From JADMJV01 sp964649085 (lineage in GTDB: Bacteria; Vulcanimicrobiota; Xenobia; Xenobiales; JADMJV01): a DNA stretch of 64,000 nt. The notes below the pieces were generated by a model. It made no database searches. It was not told where the DNA came from and saw nothing but the letters and a program-made list of their open reading frames with translations. The stretch is from the NCBI GenBank assembly GCA_964649085.1, contig CAZYPN010000028.1, positions 24,022-88,021 on the forward strand, written 5' to 3'. A program made the translations under genes and the position numbers. Below, piece after piece: positions 33,945 through 43,224 of the stretch. Each line of letters starts with the position of its first letter. The first letter of the stretch is position 1.

Positions 33945-34915
33945 TTTTGATGGTGCTGGCCACCTTACTCCTGCTGGTCGTCTTTACCACCCAACTCGGC
34001 GACGCCAGTCTGGCCCTGCAGCGCGTCGAAGAAGTAGCGCGTATCAAGGAAATCAACTATCACGTGGCGCGTTCGGCAGTGGAACTCTCCATGGATCTTT
34101 TGCGCGTCGACGAGATCGACGTCGATTCGGCCCAGGACGTTTGGGCCCTGGGCAATCAGCGCCTCAACTGGGAAGGGCGCGATCTGTTTCTGGAAATCCG
34201 CGATGAAGACAGCCGATTTCCTCTGGCCATGCTGCCTTATCTGGAGACGGCCGACCCCGATAGGGCCCTGTTCACCCAGGCTCTCGAGCGCTTTCTGAAC
34301 CGACAGGGCCTGGCCGGACCCCAGGCCGTCGGGGCTCTGCTCGACTGGATGGACCTCGATGAAGAAGTACGCAGCTTCGGTGCCGAGCAGGGCAACTATC
34401 CCCAGGTGCTGGTGAAGAACGGGCTGCCCGACGACCTGGAAGAACTCAACCATTTGCTGGGATGGGGCCCGCCCCAACTGCCTCCGCCGGCTCCCCTGGC
34501 CCCGATGAGCGAACAACTCGGCGAATTCCAGGCCATGTTGGGAAAGGGGAGCAATACCTCGGGGGTTAGCAGCTGGAGCGACTGGCTGTCCTGCTATAGC
34601 CGCGGAAAGATCAACGTCAACACCGCCCCCCTGGAGGTTTTGGCGAGCCTGGATCCGGCCATGAGCGAAGGAACCGCTGGAGAAATCCTGGCTTATCGCT
34701 CGACAAAAGTTATCAAGAACCAGGAGGACTTGAAGAAAATTCCCGGCATAGACCCAGATCTGGCCTTTCGCCTCAACAAGCTGGTGGGATATACCAGCTC
34801 GGTTTTTCGTGTGCGAGTCACCGTGAAGAGCGAAAACGTATCCCTCGAGCTGGAGGCCATGCTGGAGCGAAAGAGTCAAAAGGAAATCGTGGTGTCCTAC
34901 TGGAGGGCGCGCTGA
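33938..34915 (+). CDS. gspK: GspK-like minor pseudopilin / SAM-domain protein
   Basis: A 325-residue protein. The N-terminal hydrophobic helix (MVILMVLATLLLLVVFTTQL) lacks a clear leader and G|F site, so it may not be processed normally. The large periplasmic part ends with the GspK-type SAM-like segment KINVNTAPLEVLASLDPAMS, IPGIDPDLAFRLNKLVG. GspK caps the pseudopilus tip. GGAGG lies 6 nt before the ATG. The stop overlaps the proposed CTG start of gspL by 4 nt. Confidence 0.78.
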   Translation: MVILMVLATLLLLVVFTTQLGDASLALQRVEEVARIKEINYHVARSAVELSMDLLRVDEIDVDSAQDVWALGNQRLNWEGRDLFLEIRDEDSRFPLAMLPYLETADPDRALFTQALERFLNRQGLAGPQAVGALLDWMDLDEEVRSFGAEQGNYPQVLVKNGLPDDLEELNHLLGWGPPQLPPPAPLAPMSEQLGEFQAMLGKGSNTSGVSSWSDWLSCYSRGKINVNTAPLEVLASLDPAMSEGTAGEILAYRSTKVIKNQEDLKKIPGIDPDLAFRLNKLVGYTSSVFRVRVTVKSENVSLELEAMLERKSQKEIVVSYWRAR

Positions 34916-36246
34916 GTCTGTACAGCGTTGGCAGAGACTTTGGCACCACCGCCACCCGGGCGGTGTCGCTACTGCCTTGGTCAAAAGGCTCTCCCACCCC
35001 GCTGGATAAAGGCGGCAAGGGCATTGCTGTGGCCCCCAGCCACTGCTTTACCTACCGCAAAATCCGCCTGCCAGCCGCCAGTTCAAAGATTCACCACCGC
35101 ATTGTCCAGGAAGAATTGACCTTCGGATTGCCTTTTCCGCTCCACCAGTGCAGCTGGGATTACTACAAACAAAGCGGACCCGAAGCCTTCGCCGTGGTGG
35201 CTCAGCTCTCGCGCTGGCAGGGCCTTCGTGCTCGCTGGGGCGTGGTGGCCGGGGTAGACCCTGAGCCCCTGTGTTACCTGCGGGTTGCCCTGAAAATGGG
35301 CATTCCCGACGCCCTGATCGTCGACTTTGGAGCCAGCCACACCACCTGGGTCAGCTTGATTGGAGGCCGCATCGAGTGGGTGCGCACGATGATGCGCGGC
35401 GGCCAGGCCATGTCCCAGGCCCTGGCCGATGACTCGCGCATTCCGCTGGCCGAAGCCGAGGAGCTCAAACGGCGACGCGGCACCGAGCTGCCTCAAGTCC
35501 AGTCGTTTCTCAGCGAATTGCTGGAGGAAGCTCTGATTGCCAAACCGCTGGCTCAACGGCGAGTTTTGCTCTGTGGCGGCGGCTCCAGTCTACCCGGCTT
35601 GCGGGCTTTCTTGCATACTCAACTGGGCGTCGAACCCGAGCCTTTCCCCCTGCCACCGCTGCTCAGCCCCCACGAACACGTATCTGCCTACGGGGCCGCA
35701 CTGGCTGGCGTGCTGGGCCAGCAGCGGCTGCAGTTCCAATCGGGTAAAGCTCCGGTGCGCGAGGGCACGCCCAACCAGTGGCTGGCCATGGGTGCAACCG
35801 CTGCCGCGCTGTGGCTGGCCTCTACCGAACTGCGCTATCAGGGCGTCGTTCAGCAGCAACGCGACCTGCGGACGCAATTTCGCAAAGCCGCTGCCGACAT
35901 GGGAGTTACTCTGCCACCCGGCCTCAAAACGTCGCTGGAGGCCCAGAAGTGGCTGGATGAACAGACCCGCTTCCGCGAAAGCGTGCGCCGCAGATCGGTG
36001 GGCTTTGTGGCCGACTCTCTGGGGCGTGCCGCCCAAGGACTGCGCGAGGTGGGCGACTGTCAGCTCTACAGCCTGACCTTTGACGACGGCAAAGTCGGCC
36101 TGGAAGGCGAGGCCTCGAGTCAACTCAAGGTGCAACAGCTGCGCCAAAAGTGGCAGCAGGTCTTCAGTGATTTCAAGCAGATCAAAGTCCAGAAAACCGC
36201 GGGCACGAGCTTTCGCTTCGAATTTGAAGGAGGCTTGCCCAAGTGA
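34912..36246 (+). CDS. gspL: GspL-like platform protein, probable CTG start
   Basis: A 444-residue protein whose first half is a PilM-type actin-like domain and whose second half, after one membrane segment (LAMGATAAALWLASTE), resembles the PilN-like part of GspL. The first nucleotide-binding strand, YSVGRDFGTTATRAV, lies upstream of the first in-frame ATG/GTG/TTG (GTG 34963). The best start is CTG 34912. It sits exactly 5 nt after GGAGG (34902-34906), overlapping the gspK stop (CTGA). VDFGASHTTWVSL and LLCGGGSSLPGLRAFL complete the actin fold. It would tether the ATPase to the inner-membrane platform. Confidence 0.72.
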   Translation: MSLYSVGRDFGTTATRAVSLLPWSKGSPTPLDKGGKGIAVAPSHCFTYRKIRLPAASSKIHHRIVQEELTFGLPFPLHQCSWDYYKQSGPEAFAVVAQLSRWQGLRARWGVVAGVDPEPLCYLRVALKMGIPDALIVDFGASHTTWVSLIGGRIEWVRTMMRGGQAMSQALADDSRIPLAEAEELKRRRGTELPQVQSFLSELLEEALIAKPLAQRRVLLCGGGSSLPGLRAFLHTQLGVEPEPFPLPPLLSPHEHVSAYGAALAGVLGQQRLQFQSGKAPVREGTPNQWLAMGATAAALWLASTELRYQGVVQQQRDLRTQFRKAAADMGVTLPPGLKTSLEAQKWLDEQTRFRESVRRRSVGFVADSLGRAAQGLREVGDCQLYSLTFDDGKVGLEGEASSQLKVQQLRQKWQQVFSDFKQIKVQKTAGTSFRFEFEGGLPK

Positions 36247-36692
36247 CGCTCTTTCAGCGCATCCTTTTGGGTTGTGTCATCGGCACTCTGCTGGTGGGCT
36301 TCCTGCGTGCCCGTAGCCTGTCCCAACTCGAGCAACAGGTCAAGGCCGAGCAGGCGGCACAGCGCCAGTTCCTGGCCAGTCTGAACCTGGCCGCTCAGGA
36401 CAATCAGCCGCTTCCCCCCAATCCCAAACCCGACACGGCCGGCTGGCTGGCCGCCCATGCGTTGGCCGGCTTGGACCGCCGACTGATCAGCAACAGCCCC
36501 AGCTCCGGCGGAGCGGGCGCAGAGATCAAGCTGAAGAATCTCAAGCCCCAGGAAGTCGTCCAGTTGCTCACCAAGCTCACCCAGGTCAACCTGGTCATTC
36601 GTCGACTGGTGATGGCCGATCTGGGCAGCCGTTCCCTGTGGGAAGTTCAGTTGCTGATCGAGGTTCCCCGCCCGGAGGCTGAGAAACCTTGA
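36243..36692 (+). CDS. gspM: GspM-like platform protein
   Basis: A 149-residue protein with an N-terminal membrane anchor (FQRILLGCVIGTLLVGFLRA) and a small periplasmic ferredoxin-like domain. LKPQEVVQLLTKLTQVN is the expected helix of PilO/GspM domains. The family is short and diverse, so the call rests on order and topology. GTG start, GGAGG 9 nt upstream, overlap with gspL (GTGA). Confidence 0.65.
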   Translation: MTLFQRILLGCVIGTLLVGFLRARSLSQLEQQVKAEQAAQRQFLASLNLAAQDNQPLPPNPKPDTAGWLAAHALAGLDRRLISNSPSSGGAGAEIKLKNLKPQEVVQLLTKLTQVNLVIRRLVMADLGSRSLWEVQLLIEVPRPEAEKP

Positions 36693-37408
36693 TACTGCGC
36701 TTCTTCGTCTTCCTGATGGTCATGCTGACCACGTTGGTGTGGCGCTTTCCCTACGACAAGGCGATCGCCGAGAGGGTGGCGCGGCTGGAGAACAGCACCC
36801 AGTGCCAGTTGACCTACACCCCGGTGTCGGCATCGATTCGCGGAGTGGAATGGAGTGACGTGCGACTGACCGCTCGGGGAGGCGTCCAGGCCGCCTTCGA
36901 GCAGGCAAAGCTGCGTCCCACCCTGCAGGGTCTCTCTTCCTATTTCAGGCAAAGCAACAAGGGGCAGGCGCGACTGAACCTCAATCAGCAAGGCCAGATT
37001 CAGGTCCGTATGGACCGCCTGACGGTGAACTCGGGATCTCCCGAGTTCGGCACCTTGTTGGCCACGGGCGACCTTTCCCACGACCTGGGGCGCAAGCTGG
37101 GCGAGGGAAATTTGCGACTCGAGCTGCCCGAGTTTAAGGCCCCACTGCCCGTTGCCGATTTGCAAATCGAGGTGGGCAGCAAGCTGTTCTGGCAAGACAA
37201 GGGCCAGGGCTATGAGCTGCGAGCCGAAGTCAATCTGGTAGGCGGACCCCAATTCCACGCCGAAGGCGTGCTGGGCCTGACTCCCCAACCGAATGGCCCC
37301 CACAGCCTGAGTGGTAGCCTGCAATTTCGCACACCCCTGCGGCGAGGCTCGTTGCGCCTCTTCGGAACCTGGAAACAACCTCAGTGGACGGTGGTGCCTC
37401 AACCATGA
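36689..37408 (+). CDS. gspN: GspN-like type II secretion protein
   Basis: A 239-residue protein with an anchor (LRFFVFLMVMLTTLVWRF) and a beta-rich periplasmic domain typical of GspN: ASIRGVEWSDVRLTARG, GQIQVRMDRLTVN, LATGDLSHDLGRKLGEG. GspN is optional in the system and often follows GspM. TTG start; both ends overlap neighbours by 4 nt. The call rests on topology plus position. Confidence 0.65.
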   Translation: MILRFFVFLMVMLTTLVWRFPYDKAIAERVARLENSTQCQLTYTPVSASIRGVEWSDVRLTARGGVQAAFEQAKLRPTLQGLSSYFRQSNKGQARLNLNQQGQIQVRMDRLTVNSGSPEFGTLLATGDLSHDLGRKLGEGNLRLELPEFKAPLPVADLQIEVGSKLFWQDKGQGYELRAEVNLVGGPQFHAEGVLGLTPQPNGPHSLSGSLQFRTPLRRGSLRLFGTWKQPQWTVVPQP

Positions 37409-39843
37409 ACAGACGGCTCATATGCGCCGGAGCTCTTTTCTGGCTCACCCTTCCCCTTGGAGGCTGGGCCCAACCGCCTCAGCCTGCGGGAAGCGGGGGT
37501 CCCCTGCTACGCACCCCAAAAACCCGGCAACTGACCTCGGGCCCGGTCAAGATGAATTACGAGAACATCGACATCAAGGTGTTGGCCAGGCTGGTTTCCG
37601 AAATCAGCGGACGCAATATTTTGCTCGATGAGCGAGTCAGCGGCAAGGTCACGCTGCTGTCCACCCGCGAAATGGACCGCGACGAAGTCTACCACCTTTT
37701 CGTGCTGGCCCTGGAACGCTACGGCTACGTGGTCAAGAAGAAGGGCAACTACGAAGTCGTTTTGCCGGTTGCCGACGCTCGCAAGCAGGCCCAATACCGG
37801 GCGCGCATCGGCGGCGGTCAGGAGCCGGTTCTGGGCCTCATTCTGCTAAAGAACGCCGACGTCACCCAAATGCAACAGGCCCTTCGCTCGCTGGTGTCCG
37901 ACCAGAACATGCTGCAGGCCTATCAGCAGGGTAAGGCGCTGATTCTGATCGACAAGCCCTCGGTGATTTCCCGCGTGGCCGAACTGGCCCGACAACTCGA
38001 CCGAGCCACTCCCAGCAGTCGAGTACAGGTCATCAAGTTGCAGTATGCCGAGTCGGACAAGCTGGCAGTGGTGATGCAGCAGGTGCTGACGCGCTCGCAA
38101 ACCAACCCCGGAGACGCCCCCGCTCCCAAGGTGGGATCATTTGCCCCGGCCAACTCCCTGGTGGTGCAGGGCTCGGAAGAACAAATCGCCACTGCTCAGC
38201 GGCTGGCCAAAAGGCTCGACCAGCCGCGCTCGGCTCCCGACGAAATCGAGAAACCCCAGTTCTACGTTCATTTTCTCCAATATGCCAAAGCCGAGGACAC
38301 CGCCAAGGTGCTCTCCGAACTGCTGGGCGAGAGCCGATCGGCCCAACAGAAAGAGCAATCGCTCGACCAGACCAACCTGAACCAGGGCAACAGCAACAAC
38401 AACGCCCCCATTCGCGAGGACTATCCGCGCCTGGAAGGCAGCGTGCTGTATCCCGAGCGAAACACCGCGGGGGCAGACAACCAGCGCATCGCCTTCATTT
38501 CCTCCAAAGTGGCTTCGGACACCGAGACCAACTCGCTGGTGTTGTTCATGTCTCCCTCGGAGTATCAGAAGGTCGAAGAGTTGCTGGCCGAACTCGACGT
38601 TCCCCGTAAGCAGGTGCTGGTGCTGGGCATGGTCGCCGAAGTTTCGCTGAGCAAGGTGCTGCAAACCGGAGCCCGATTGCAAGTAGCCACGCCATCGGGC
38701 CTGCTCTCGTCCTTTCGCGGCGGCCTTACCGAAGAAGGTCTGCTTTCTGCACTGGCCTCGGGACAATTCACCATCGGCACGGTGGGCAGCGGCAACACAC
38801 GCACCATCAATGTGGGCGGTCGAGATGTGCGGGTGCCAACCTTCTTCGCCTTCCTCGACACCTCGTTGAATACCAACGACTTCAACCTGATTTCCTCGCC
38901 GCGGGTGCTGACCTCGGACCACAAAGAGGGTGTCGTTGAAGTAGGCGACGTGGTGCCCTTTGCCACGGGAGCTCGCTTTGACAACTTTGGTCAGCCGCTG
39001 GTCACCTACGACTACAAAGATGTAGGCATCAAGTTGGCCTTCACCCCTCACGTCAGCCAGTCGGACACGCTGCGCATCGACCTCGAGCAGGAAGTTCAGG
39101 AGGTCACCGACTTCCTCAACCAGGACCTGGGTGGGTTCAGTTACGTCATTCCGCTGATCTCCAATCGCAGCGTCAAGACCCAGGTGACCCTCAAAGAAGG
39201 CGAAACGCTGCTGATCGGGGGTCTGATTTCCAAGCGCACCCTGGACACCGTCAGCAAGGTTCCCATCCTGGGGGACATCCCGCTGATCGACACCTTCTTC
39301 AAAGAAACCAACAAGGAGGAGCGCAAAACCACGCTGTTCATCGCGCTGACCCCCTATATCATTCAGCATCCCGACGAGATTTCGCGCCTCGATCGACCCT
39401 ACGAGCAGTTCACCAAACAGGAAAGCAGCCCCCGCGACGGCCAGCACGAACCCCGTCCCACGGCCCCACGCCATCCTGTGTCTCAGCCCTATGGCGACAG
39501 CCCTCGGGCGCTGCCTCCCGAAGGTACGCTGGTGATTGAAGACCTGCAGATCACCCCGCCCGAGGCCACCGACAGCCTTCGTCAGGGGCGCGTGCGACTG
39601 AAGAACCGCAATGCCTTTGAAGTGGAAGTGGTTCTGCAGCAACTGATCACCAATCCGCTCGGAGAAGTCCAATCGTTGCGTTCTTCCCCTCAGCGCCTGC
39701 AACCCGGAGAGGAGCGCGAGGTGGTGATGCCGGCCTACCGCTTCCCCGCACGCCAGGGGAACTACACCTTCGATGTTTCGGCCTGGGTGGGCGATCAGCA
39801 GGTCAGTCGACTGCCGGCGCCCCGCAAGGTGCTGCTCAAGTGA
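37405..39843 (+). CDS. gspD: Secretin GspD with a C-terminal extension
   Basis: An 812-residue outer-membrane secretin. It has a signal peptide (ICAGALFWLTLPLGGWAQ), N-domains (YENIDIKVLARLVSEISGRN; three N1-N3 copies up to about residue 350), and the secretin gate LKEGETLLIGGLISKRTLDT, VPILGDIPLIDTFFKETNK. After the barrel it carries an extra 100-residue domain (LVIEDLQITPPEATDS, VRLKNRNAFEVEVVLQQLI, YRFPARQGNYTFDVSAWVGD) that looks like a beta-sandwich, uncommon for secretins. ATG 37405 overlaps the gspN stop. GspE follows with GTG overlap. Confidence 0.93.
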   Translation: MNRRLICAGALFWLTLPLGGWAQPPQPAGSGGPLLRTPKTRQLTSGPVKMNYENIDIKVLARLVSEISGRNILLDERVSGKVTLLSTREMDRDEVYHLFVLALERYGYVVKKKGNYEVVLPVADARKQAQYRARIGGGQEPVLGLILLKNADVTQMQQALRSLVSDQNMLQAYQQGKALILIDKPSVISRVAELARQLDRATPSSRVQVIKLQYAESDKLAVVMQQVLTRSQTNPGDAPAPKVGSFAPANSLVVQGSEEQIATAQRLAKRLDQPRSAPDEIEKPQFYVHFLQYAKAEDTAKVLSELLGESRSAQQKEQSLDQTNLNQGNSNNNAPIREDYPRLEGSVLYPERNTAGADNQRIAFISSKVASDTETNSLVLFMSPSEYQKVEELLAELDVPRKQVLVLGMVAEVSLSKVLQTGARLQVATPSGLLSSFRGGLTEEGLLSALASGQFTIGTVGSGNTRTINVGGRDVRVPTFFAFLDTSLNTNDFNLISSPRVLTSDHKEGVVEVGDVVPFATGARFDNFGQPLVTYDYKDVGIKLAFTPHVSQSDTLRIDLEQEVQEVTDFLNQDLGGFSYVIPLISNRSVKTQVTLKEGETLLIGGLISKRTLDTVSKVPILGDIPLIDTFFKETNKEERKTTLFIALTPYIIQHPDEISRLDRPYEQFTKQESSPRDGQHEPRPTAPRHPVSQPYGDSPRALPPEGTLVIEDLQITPPEATDSLRQGRVRLKNRNAFEVEVVLQQLITNPLGEVQSLRSSPQRLQPGEEREVVMPAYRFPARQGNYTFDVSAWVGDQQVSRLPAPRKVLLK

Positions 39844-41282
39844 TTCCCGTCGAATTCTGGCAACGTCACCGGCTGCTGCCGATGGAGGACAGCCCCACGC
39901 GCATGCAGGTGGGCATCCTTCCCGAGACCCCGAGGGAACTGTTGGAAGACATTCGCCTGCAGCTGGGAAAAGACGTCAAGCCCGTGCTGCTCACGCGCGA
40001 TCAGCTGGAAGATGGGCTGCGTCGGTTGGTCATCGACCAGTCCAACCAGGAACTGGCCGCCAACCCGCTGGACGTCAGCGAGGAAGAACAGTCGGTCGTC
40101 GACCTGCTGCGCGATGCCGGCGGCGCTCCCACCGTTCGGCTGGTGAACAATCTCTTTCTTCAGGCTCTCGACCTGCGGGCCTCGGACATTCACATCGAAC
40201 CTTTTGAAAACGACACCATGGTGCGCGTCCGGGTAGACGGAGTGCTGCACGAATTGCGCAAGGTTCCGGCCAAACAACATGCCGAAATCACCGCCCGCCT
40301 GAAGGTGCTCAGTCGTCTCGACCTGGCCGAAAATCGCCGTCCCCAGGACGGTCGCCTGCAGGTGCGCAGCGGCAGTCGAGTGGTGGACGTGCGCCTTTCG
40401 ATCGTGCCCACCCTCTACGGGGAACGACTGGTGATGCGCCTGCTGGAGAAAAATACCAAGCCACTGTCGCTCACCGAACTCGGCGCCCTCGAGCAAACCC
40501 AACAAGTGCTGCAGCAAGCGCTGCAACACACCTACGGGCTGATTCTGGTCACCGGACCTACCGGTTCGGGCAAAACCACCACCCTCTACACCCTGCTCGA
40601 TCTGGTGCGTTCTCCCCAGAGCAACGTGCTGACGGTGGAAGATCCCGTGGAATACCGAATGTCCGGGGTAGGCCAGATCCAGGTGAACGAGCGCATCGGC
40701 CTTACCTTCGCCAGCGGTCTGCGCTCCATTTTGCGTCAGGACCCCGACATCGTCATGGTGGGTGAAATTCGCGACGTTGAAACCGCCAACATTGCGGTAA
40801 ACGCCGCCCTTACCGGTCACCTGGTGCTCTCTACCCTGCACACCAACGATGCTCCCTCGGCCGCCACCCGACTGCTCGACCTGAAGGTGCCAGCCTTCTT
40901 GCTGTCCTCTTGCTTGCTGGGAGTGCTGGCCCAGCGATTGGTGCGCAGACTGTGTCCCCAGTGTTGTCGGCCCTATACTCCGGCGGCCAGCGATTGGGCC
41001 CGGCTGGGCTTGCAGCAGGCACCGGCGCAGTCGGACTGCCGGCTGCCGCAAGGTTGCGCCACCTGCTTTGAAACCGGTTTCCGTGGTCGTTTCAGCATCC
41101 ACGAATGGATGCCGGTAACCCCCGACGTCAGTCGCGCCATTTCCCAGGAAGCCGATGCGAGGGTTCTGCGGGAACTGGCCCGCAAGGCGGGTATGGGAAG
41201 CCTGCTCGAAGACGCCGGCCGCAAAGTGCTCATGGGCTGGACCAGTCTGGATGAAGCCGCCCGCGCGGCCCGGGCGATGTAG
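39840..41282 (+). CDS. gspE: Type II secretion ATPase GspE
   Basis: A 480-residue cytoplasmic hexameric ATPase powering pseudopilus assembly. Walker A TGPTGSGKTTTLYTLL, Asp box VDVRLSIVPTLYGERLVMR, Walker B QDPDIVMVGEIRDVETA and His box HLVLSTLHTNDAP are complete. The zinc-binding C4 site is CPQCCRPY plus CATCFETGFRG. The N-terminal N1E domain is short. GTG start overlaps the secretin stop. Confidence 0.95.
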   Translation: MIPVEFWQRHRLLPMEDSPTRMQVGILPETPRELLEDIRLQLGKDVKPVLLTRDQLEDGLRRLVIDQSNQELAANPLDVSEEEQSVVDLLRDAGGAPTVRLVNNLFLQALDLRASDIHIEPFENDTMVRVRVDGVLHELRKVPAKQHAEITARLKVLSRLDLAENRRPQDGRLQVRSGSRVVDVRLSIVPTLYGERLVMRLLEKNTKPLSLTELGALEQTQQVLQQALQHTYGLILVTGPTGSGKTTTLYTLLDLVRSPQSNVLTVEDPVEYRMSGVGQIQVNERIGLTFASGLRSILRQDPDIVMVGEIRDVETANIAVNAALTGHLVLSTLHTNDAPSAATRLLDLKVPAFLLSSCLLGVLAQRLVRRLCPQCCRPYTPAASDWARLGLQQAPAQSDCRLPQGCATCFETGFRGRFSIHEWMPVTPDVSRAISQEADARVLRELARKAGMGSLLEDAGRKVLMGWTSLDEAARAARAM

Positions 41283-41284
41283 CC

Positions 41285-42460
41285 GTGCCTCTCTACGAGT
41301 ACCGCGCCCACGACACGGAAGGGCGAGAGAAACGCGGCCTGGTCGACGCCACCTCCTCATCGGCGGCCTACCAGAAACTTAAGGAGCAGGGGCTTTTCCC
41401 CAGTCGACTCGAGGAGAATTCAGGGTTTGGATCGCGGGGCATCGGTGACGAAAGTCTTTCCCATCTGGTTACCCAGCTGGCCTCGTTGCTGCGCTCGGGT
41501 ATTCCCGTCGACGAAGCCCTCGAGTCGCTGGCCCTCAGTGAAGGGTCTCCCCAAATTCAGTCAGGGCTTCAACGAGTGCGCGTCCGCCTGCGCGAGGGTC
41601 AAACCCTGGCCGGATCGCTGGCTCAAGAGGAAATTTTTCCGGGTATGCTGGTGCGCATGGTGGAGGCCGGTGAAGAATCGGGCAAGCTCTCGCTGATCCT
41701 GCAGAAGTTTGCCGAATATTTGCAGCGCGACCTGCACAATCGTCAGGCCCTGGCTGGAGCCATGGCTTACCCGATCATCCTGGTCAGCCTCTCCATCCTG
41801 CTGCTCAGCGGTTTGCTCTATTTTCTTACCCCGGTGCTACGCGAGATGTATTCGTCGCTGGGCATTGACCCACCCATTTTCACACGGGTCATGCTGTGGG
41901 CCGGTCAATGGATGGTCGATTACGGCGCTTATGTTCTACCCGTGCTGATCCTCAGCGCCCTGGGGTTTTTTCGCTGGATTCCACTCGCCGTGCGCCAGGC
42001 CATTGTGCTGAGGCTGCCGCTGTGGGGCGACATGATGCTGGCCGCCATTCTGGAGCGCTGGACTCACACTCTGGGCATGCTTCACGGCGCCGGCGTTCCC
42101 CTGGTGCGGGCTCTGCAACTGAGTCGCGAAGTGCTGCAAGTTCCCAATCTTGAAGACGGGTTGCTGCAAATGGAACGAGCCGTCGAGCGCGGCGAGGGCA
42201 TGGCCATCGCCTCCAGTCGGCTTGCCTGGATGCCGCCCCTGCTGCAGCAGTTTCTGCGCACCGGCGAGCGCACTGGCGACCTCGAAGGCATGCTCGAATC
42301 GGCTTCCACCTACTACGAACGCGAACTGGAGCGCCGAAGGGGTCTGGTGCTGCGATTCCTGGAACCGGCTCTGATCACCGGTCTGGGTGTGGTGGTGGGG
42401 CTGCTGGTGCTGGCCGTGCTGCTGCCGCTGTCGGACGTCAGCTCGCGACTGAATATCTGA
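41285..42460 (+). CDS. gspF: Type II secretion inner-membrane platform protein GspF
   Basis: A 391-residue protein with the duplicated GspF/PilC domain. PLYEYRAHDTEGREKRGLVD is the N-terminus. The first T2SSF repeat (LVTQLASLLRSGIPVDEALE, MLVRMVEAGEESGKLSLILQ) and the second (ERWTHTLGMLHGAGVPLVRA, LLQQFLRTGERTGDLEGMLE) are separated by two membrane helices. A third closes the protein. GTG start 2 nt after gspE. A second, separate GspF/PilC-like gene lies at 52942-54159. Confidence 0.94.
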   Translation: MPLYEYRAHDTEGREKRGLVDATSSSAAYQKLKEQGLFPSRLEENSGFGSRGIGDESLSHLVTQLASLLRSGIPVDEALESLALSEGSPQIQSGLQRVRVRLREGQTLAGSLAQEEIFPGMLVRMVEAGEESGKLSLILQKFAEYLQRDLHNRQALAGAMAYPIILVSLSILLLSGLLYFLTPVLREMYSSLGIDPPIFTRVMLWAGQWMVDYGAYVLPVLILSALGFFRWIPLAVRQAIVLRLPLWGDMMLAAILERWTHTLGMLHGAGVPLVRALQLSREVLQVPNLEDGLLQMERAVERGEGMAIASSRLAWMPPLLQQFLRTGERTGDLEGMLESASTYYERELERRRGLVLRFLEPALITGLGVVVGLLVLAVLLPLSDVSSRLNI

Positions 42461-42473
42461 CCTCGGATTGAGT

Positions 42474-42815
42474 TCAGGCCAGCGCCGGCCCTACCAGCCG
42501 CTGGCAATGCAGCCAGCGAGCCAGGTTCAAACGGTCGCGCTGGCAACCCTCATCGAAGCACAGGCCAATTTCGGTGCCCTGCTCGGATGGCCGGGTCCAT
42601 ACGACCTTGCCGATCAGGTGAAGCATCTTCCTGGCCTCGAGCTTGAGATAGACGATCAGAGATCCGCCGGTTTCCACCGGCTCCTGAACCACCAGTCGCG
42701 CTCCGCTTTCGTTCAAATCACAGGCAAGACCAGGGCCAAAGGTGCTCCCCGAGCCCCGTGGTTTTACCTTGATAGGGTTGCGAAACGCAACCCGCCCTGC
42801 CGCACGACGGTCCAT
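42474..42815 (-). CDS. Single PilZ domain protein
   Basis: A 113-residue PilZ protein. MDRRAAGRVAFRNPIKVK gives an Arg-rich N-terminus matching RxxxR, and ACDLNESGARLVVQEP gives D-x-N-x-S-x-x-G. The tail (FDEGCQRDRLNLARWLHCQ) is typical. It ends the minus-strand rbfA run and is convergent with gspF, 13 nt apart. Probably a c-di-GMP receptor. Confidence 0.75.
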   Translation of the reverse strand: MDRRAAGRVAFRNPIKVKPRGSGSTFGPGLACDLNESGARLVVQEPVETGGSLIVYLKLEARKMLHLIGKVVWTRPSEQGTEIGLCFDEGCQRDRLNLARWLHCQRLVGPALA

Positions 42816-42849
42816 CCTGAAACAAGGATAGGACCAGGGGCTGAAAAAC

Positions 42850-43224
42850 TCATGAAGCCGTTCCGTCGGGCTCGTCGGGCAGTTGCTGGCGAACTTCGTG
42901 CAGCAACTTCTGCATGCGCATCGCCTGGTCGAGCGTATCGTCGTAGACGAACAACAAAGCGGGCACGCGTTTGAGATGAACCTGACGGGTGACCTCGCGG
43001 CGCAAATACCCGGCCGCTCGGTTCAAGGCCTCGACCACCTCGGCCACGGGCTTGCCCATCACCGTCAGATAGAATTTCGCCTGCGACAGGTCGGGCGTCA
43101 CCTGCACCGAGGTAATAGTGATCAGCGCACCCTCTACGGCCGGATCCTTGATGTGGCGCATAACATCGGTAACCACCTCCTGCAGGAGGTCGTTGACACG
43201 ATGCATGCGCCGACTGCTGGCCAC
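42850..43224 (-). CDS. rbfA: 30S ribosome-binding factor A
   Basis: A 124-residue KH-like factor for 30S maturation and 16S rRNA 5'-end processing. SRRMHRVNDLLQEVVTDVMR, VTPDLSQAKFYLTVMG and LKRVPALLFVYDDTLDQAMR match the family. GTG start overlaps the infB stop by one base (TAGTG). Follows infB as in most bacteria. Confidence 0.93.
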   Translation of the reverse strand: MASSRRMHRVNDLLQEVVTDVMRHIKDPAVEGALITITSVQVTPDLSQAKFYLTVMGKPVAEVVEALNRAAGYLRREVTRQVHLKRVPALLFVYDDTLDQAMRMQKLLHEVRQQLPDEPDGTAS

